Shown here: one piece after another, positions 22,092-23,545 of the stretch
Layout: each line of letters begins with the position of its first letter
Numbering within the stretch: position 1 is the first letter of the stretch
From: Ruminococcaceae bacterium UBA3818
Lineage (GTDB): Bacteria > Bacillota > Clostridia > Oscillospirales > Ruminococcaceae
Direction of reading: 5' to 3'
Assembly: GCA_002369315.1 (NCBI GenBank)
Contig: DFDW01000035.1
Span: forward strand, 1-23,545
DNA length: 23,545 bases
Program-made: the position numbers and the translations under genes
Notes under the pieces: model-generated
What the model was told of the DNA's origin: nothing
Databases searched by the model: none
The model's input: only the letters and a program-made list of their open reading frames with translations

Positions 22092-23164
22092 TGAATAATT
22101 TGGCTGAACGTGTACTGATGAAAGGGAACGAAGCATTGGCAGAAGCCGCCATCAAAAGCGGATGCCGCCATTTCTTCGGCTATCCTATCACCCCGCAAAC
22201 AGAGGTTGCCGCGTATATGGCAAAAAGAATGCCCAAAATCGGAGGAACCTATTTGCAGGCAGAGTCTGAGATTGCCGCCATTAACATGGTACTGGGTGCG
22301 GCTTCTGCCGGCGTTCGGGTTATGACCTCATCATCTTCTCCCGGGATCTCTTTGAAAACGGAGGGAATCTCCTACATAGCCGGTTCCGATCTGCCCTGCC
22401 TGATTATCAATGTACAGCGCGGCGGCCCCGGATTGGGCGGAATCCAGCCTTCTCAAGCGGATTATTGGCAGGCCACCCGTGCAACCGGTCACGGCGATTT
22501 TCACATCCTGGTCTTTGCGCCCGCTACCATCCAGGAGATGGTGGACCTGGTTTACACCGCTTATGACAAAGCGGATGAGTACCGGATGCCGGCCATGATT
22601 TTGGCGGACGGCATGCTGGGGCAAATGATGGAGCCTGTAGAATTTCCGGAAAAAGAAGCAGAGCGCAAAATTGAAAAGCCTTGGGCAACCACCGGACATC
22701 AGAACAAGCGCGTCCATAACATTACCAACTCTCTCTATCTGGATCCCAACGAACTGGAGCAGAAAGTGGTAGAACGGTTTAAACGCTATGAGATTATCAA
22801 GGAAAAAGAGCCGATGGCCGAGGAATATCTGGTAGAGGATGCGGACATCGTACTGGTCAGCTTCGGCGCTACCGCCCGTATCGTGAAAAGCGCTGTAAAC
22901 AGCGCTCGTGCCATGGGCATTAAGGCCGGCATGATCCGCCCGATTACCCTGTGGCCATTCCCGGAAAAGGCAATGCAGAAAGCCGCTAAAACCGCTTCCT
23001 GCTTTTTAAGCGTGGAAATGAGCATGGGACAGATGGTCGACGATGTCCGTTTGGCTGTCAACGGCGAAAAACCCGTTTACTTCTTTGGCCGCACCGGCGG
23101 TATCATCCCCTCCCCGGCGGAAGTGCTGGGCGAGATCCAGAAAATCATGGGAGGTGCAAAATAA
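22091..23164 (+). CDS. korA: 2-oxoacid:ferredoxin oxidoreductase alpha subunit (KorA/VorB type)
   Basis: 357 residues. It begins VLMKGNEALAEAAIKSGCRH and has the FFGYPITPQTEVAAYMA motif of the pyrimidine-binding domain, then INVQRGGPGLGGIQPSQADY and ILADGMLGQMMEP, which are normal for KorA/VorB proteins. With KorB it oxidises a 2-oxo acid and CoA to acyl-CoA and CO2, reducing ferredoxin. Substrate (2-oxoglutarate or branched-chain 2-oxo acids) cannot be read from these motifs; many Clostridia homologues are labelled VorB. The start is GTG, overlapping the korD stop by one base, with AAAGG just upstream. It overlaps korB by one base too, so all subunits are coupled. Confidence 0.92.
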   Translation: MNNLAERVLMKGNEALAEAAIKSGCRHFFGYPITPQTEVAAYMAKRMPKIGGTYLQAESEIAAINMVLGAASAGVRVMTSSSSPGISLKTEGISYIAGSDLPCLIINVQRGGPGLGGIQPSQADYWQATRATGHGDFHILVFAPATIQEMVDLVYTAYDKADEYRMPAMILADGMLGQMMEPVEFPEKEAERKIEKPWATTGHQNKRVHNITNSLYLDPNELEQKVVERFKRYEIIKEKEPMAEEYLVEDADIVLVSFGATARIVKSAVNSARAMGIKAGMIRPITLWPFPEKAMQKAAKTASCFLSVEMSMGQMVDDVRLAVNGEKPVYFFGRTGGIIPSPAEVLGEIQKIMGGAK

Positions 23165-23545
23165 TGGCAGTTGTATTCGAAAAACCGAAAACCTTAACAG
23201 ACGCGACGCTTCACTACTGCCCCGGCTGTACCCATGGCATCATTCATACCCTGGTGGCGCAGGCCATTGAGGAGCTGGGTATTGAGGGGAGAACCGTCGG
23301 CGTTGCTCCGGTAGGATGCGCGGTAATGGCATATAACTACTTTACCTGCGATATGGTAGAAGCTCCTCACGGACGTGCTCCGGCTGTTGCCACCGGCTTA
23401 AAGCGGGCCCTCCCGGACAATATCATCTTTACCTATCAGGGCGACGGAGACTTAGCCGCTATCGGTACGGCTGAGACGGTCCATTCCGCAACCCGTGGTG
23501 AGAATATCACCGTTATCTTTGTCAACAACGCGATTTACGGCATGA
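23164..23545 (+). CDS. korB: 2-oxoacid:ferredoxin oxidoreductase beta subunit, N-terminal part (runs off the window)
   Basis: 127 codons are present. The TPP-binding fold is clear: a CPGC pair (Cys19/Cys22) near the N-terminus, VAPVGCAVMAYNYF, HGRAPAVATGLKRALPDN, and the TPP/Mg motif GDGDLAAIG at residues 93-101, ending IFVNNAIYGM at the window edge (NN ligand). It forms the catalytic pair with KorA. The gamma subunit, korC, would be expected next, outside the window. Confidence 0.94.
   Translation, partial: MAVVFEKPKTLTDATLHYCPGCTHGIIHTLVAQAIEELGIEGRTVGVAPVGCAVMAYNYFTCDMVEAPHGRAPAVATGLKRALPDNIIFTYQGDGDLAAIGTAETVHSATRGENITVIFVNNAIYGM

Overview
The window looks like chromosome from an anaerobic, endospore-forming member of the Firmicutes (class Clostridia). 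Supporting this are a SpoIVB sporulation protease, glycyl-radical pyruvate formate-lyase with its activase, two ferredoxin-dependent 2-oxoacid oxidoreductases, a Na+-pumping decarboxylase operon, Clostridia-type hypothetical families (DUF5685, DUF2798), AGGAGG-type ribosome sites, frequent TTG/GTG starts and clean sigma-A promoters. No transposase, phage gene, CRISPR array, rRNA or tRNA was seen. The order, near the Ruminococcaceae/Oscillospirales, is only a guess.

Layout. 1-2469 (minus): mntP, iorA and the start of iorB, tightly spaced behind one near-perfect promoter. 2689-4707 (plus): a DUF5685 protein, a J-domain/TPR protein with a Cys-rich tail, and a small membrane protein, closed by a perfect palindromic terminator shared with the convergent pfl operon. 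4764-7952 (minus): pflB-pflA behind a ZTP (pfl-motif) riboswitch whose terminator region carries a third matching arm. 8031-10366: apbE plus a small membrane protein (minus), divergent from an abundant-looking lipoprotein (plus) that carries an ApbE-like flavinylation motif. 10608-13976 (minus): oadG, biotin carrier, oadB, oadA. 14212-16692 (minus): secD-secF. 16745-18390 (minus): purB with a structured leader. 18504-20720 (plus): spoIVB, then a DUF2798 membrane protein behind a long structured leader ending in seven T. 20945-23545 (plus): a ParA/MinD-like ATPase, a 2[4Fe-4S] ferredoxin and the alpha and (partial) beta subunits of a 2-oxoacid:ferredoxin oxidoreductase.

How they fit. The metabolic genes describe strictly anaerobic carbon and redox handling. 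Pyruvate is cleaved to acetyl-CoA and formate, under control of ZTP, which signals shortage of 10-formyl-THF made from formate. Aryl and branched or 2-oxo acids from amino acids are oxidised with reduction of ferredoxin (Ior, Kor/Vor), and carboxylic acid decarboxylation drives Na+ export (Oad). purB shares the purine theme with the ZTP signal. The least explained parts are the DUF2798 leader, the lipoprotein/ApbE pair, the DUF5685/J-protein/membrane trio and the structured leaders of the ATPase-kor operon and purB.
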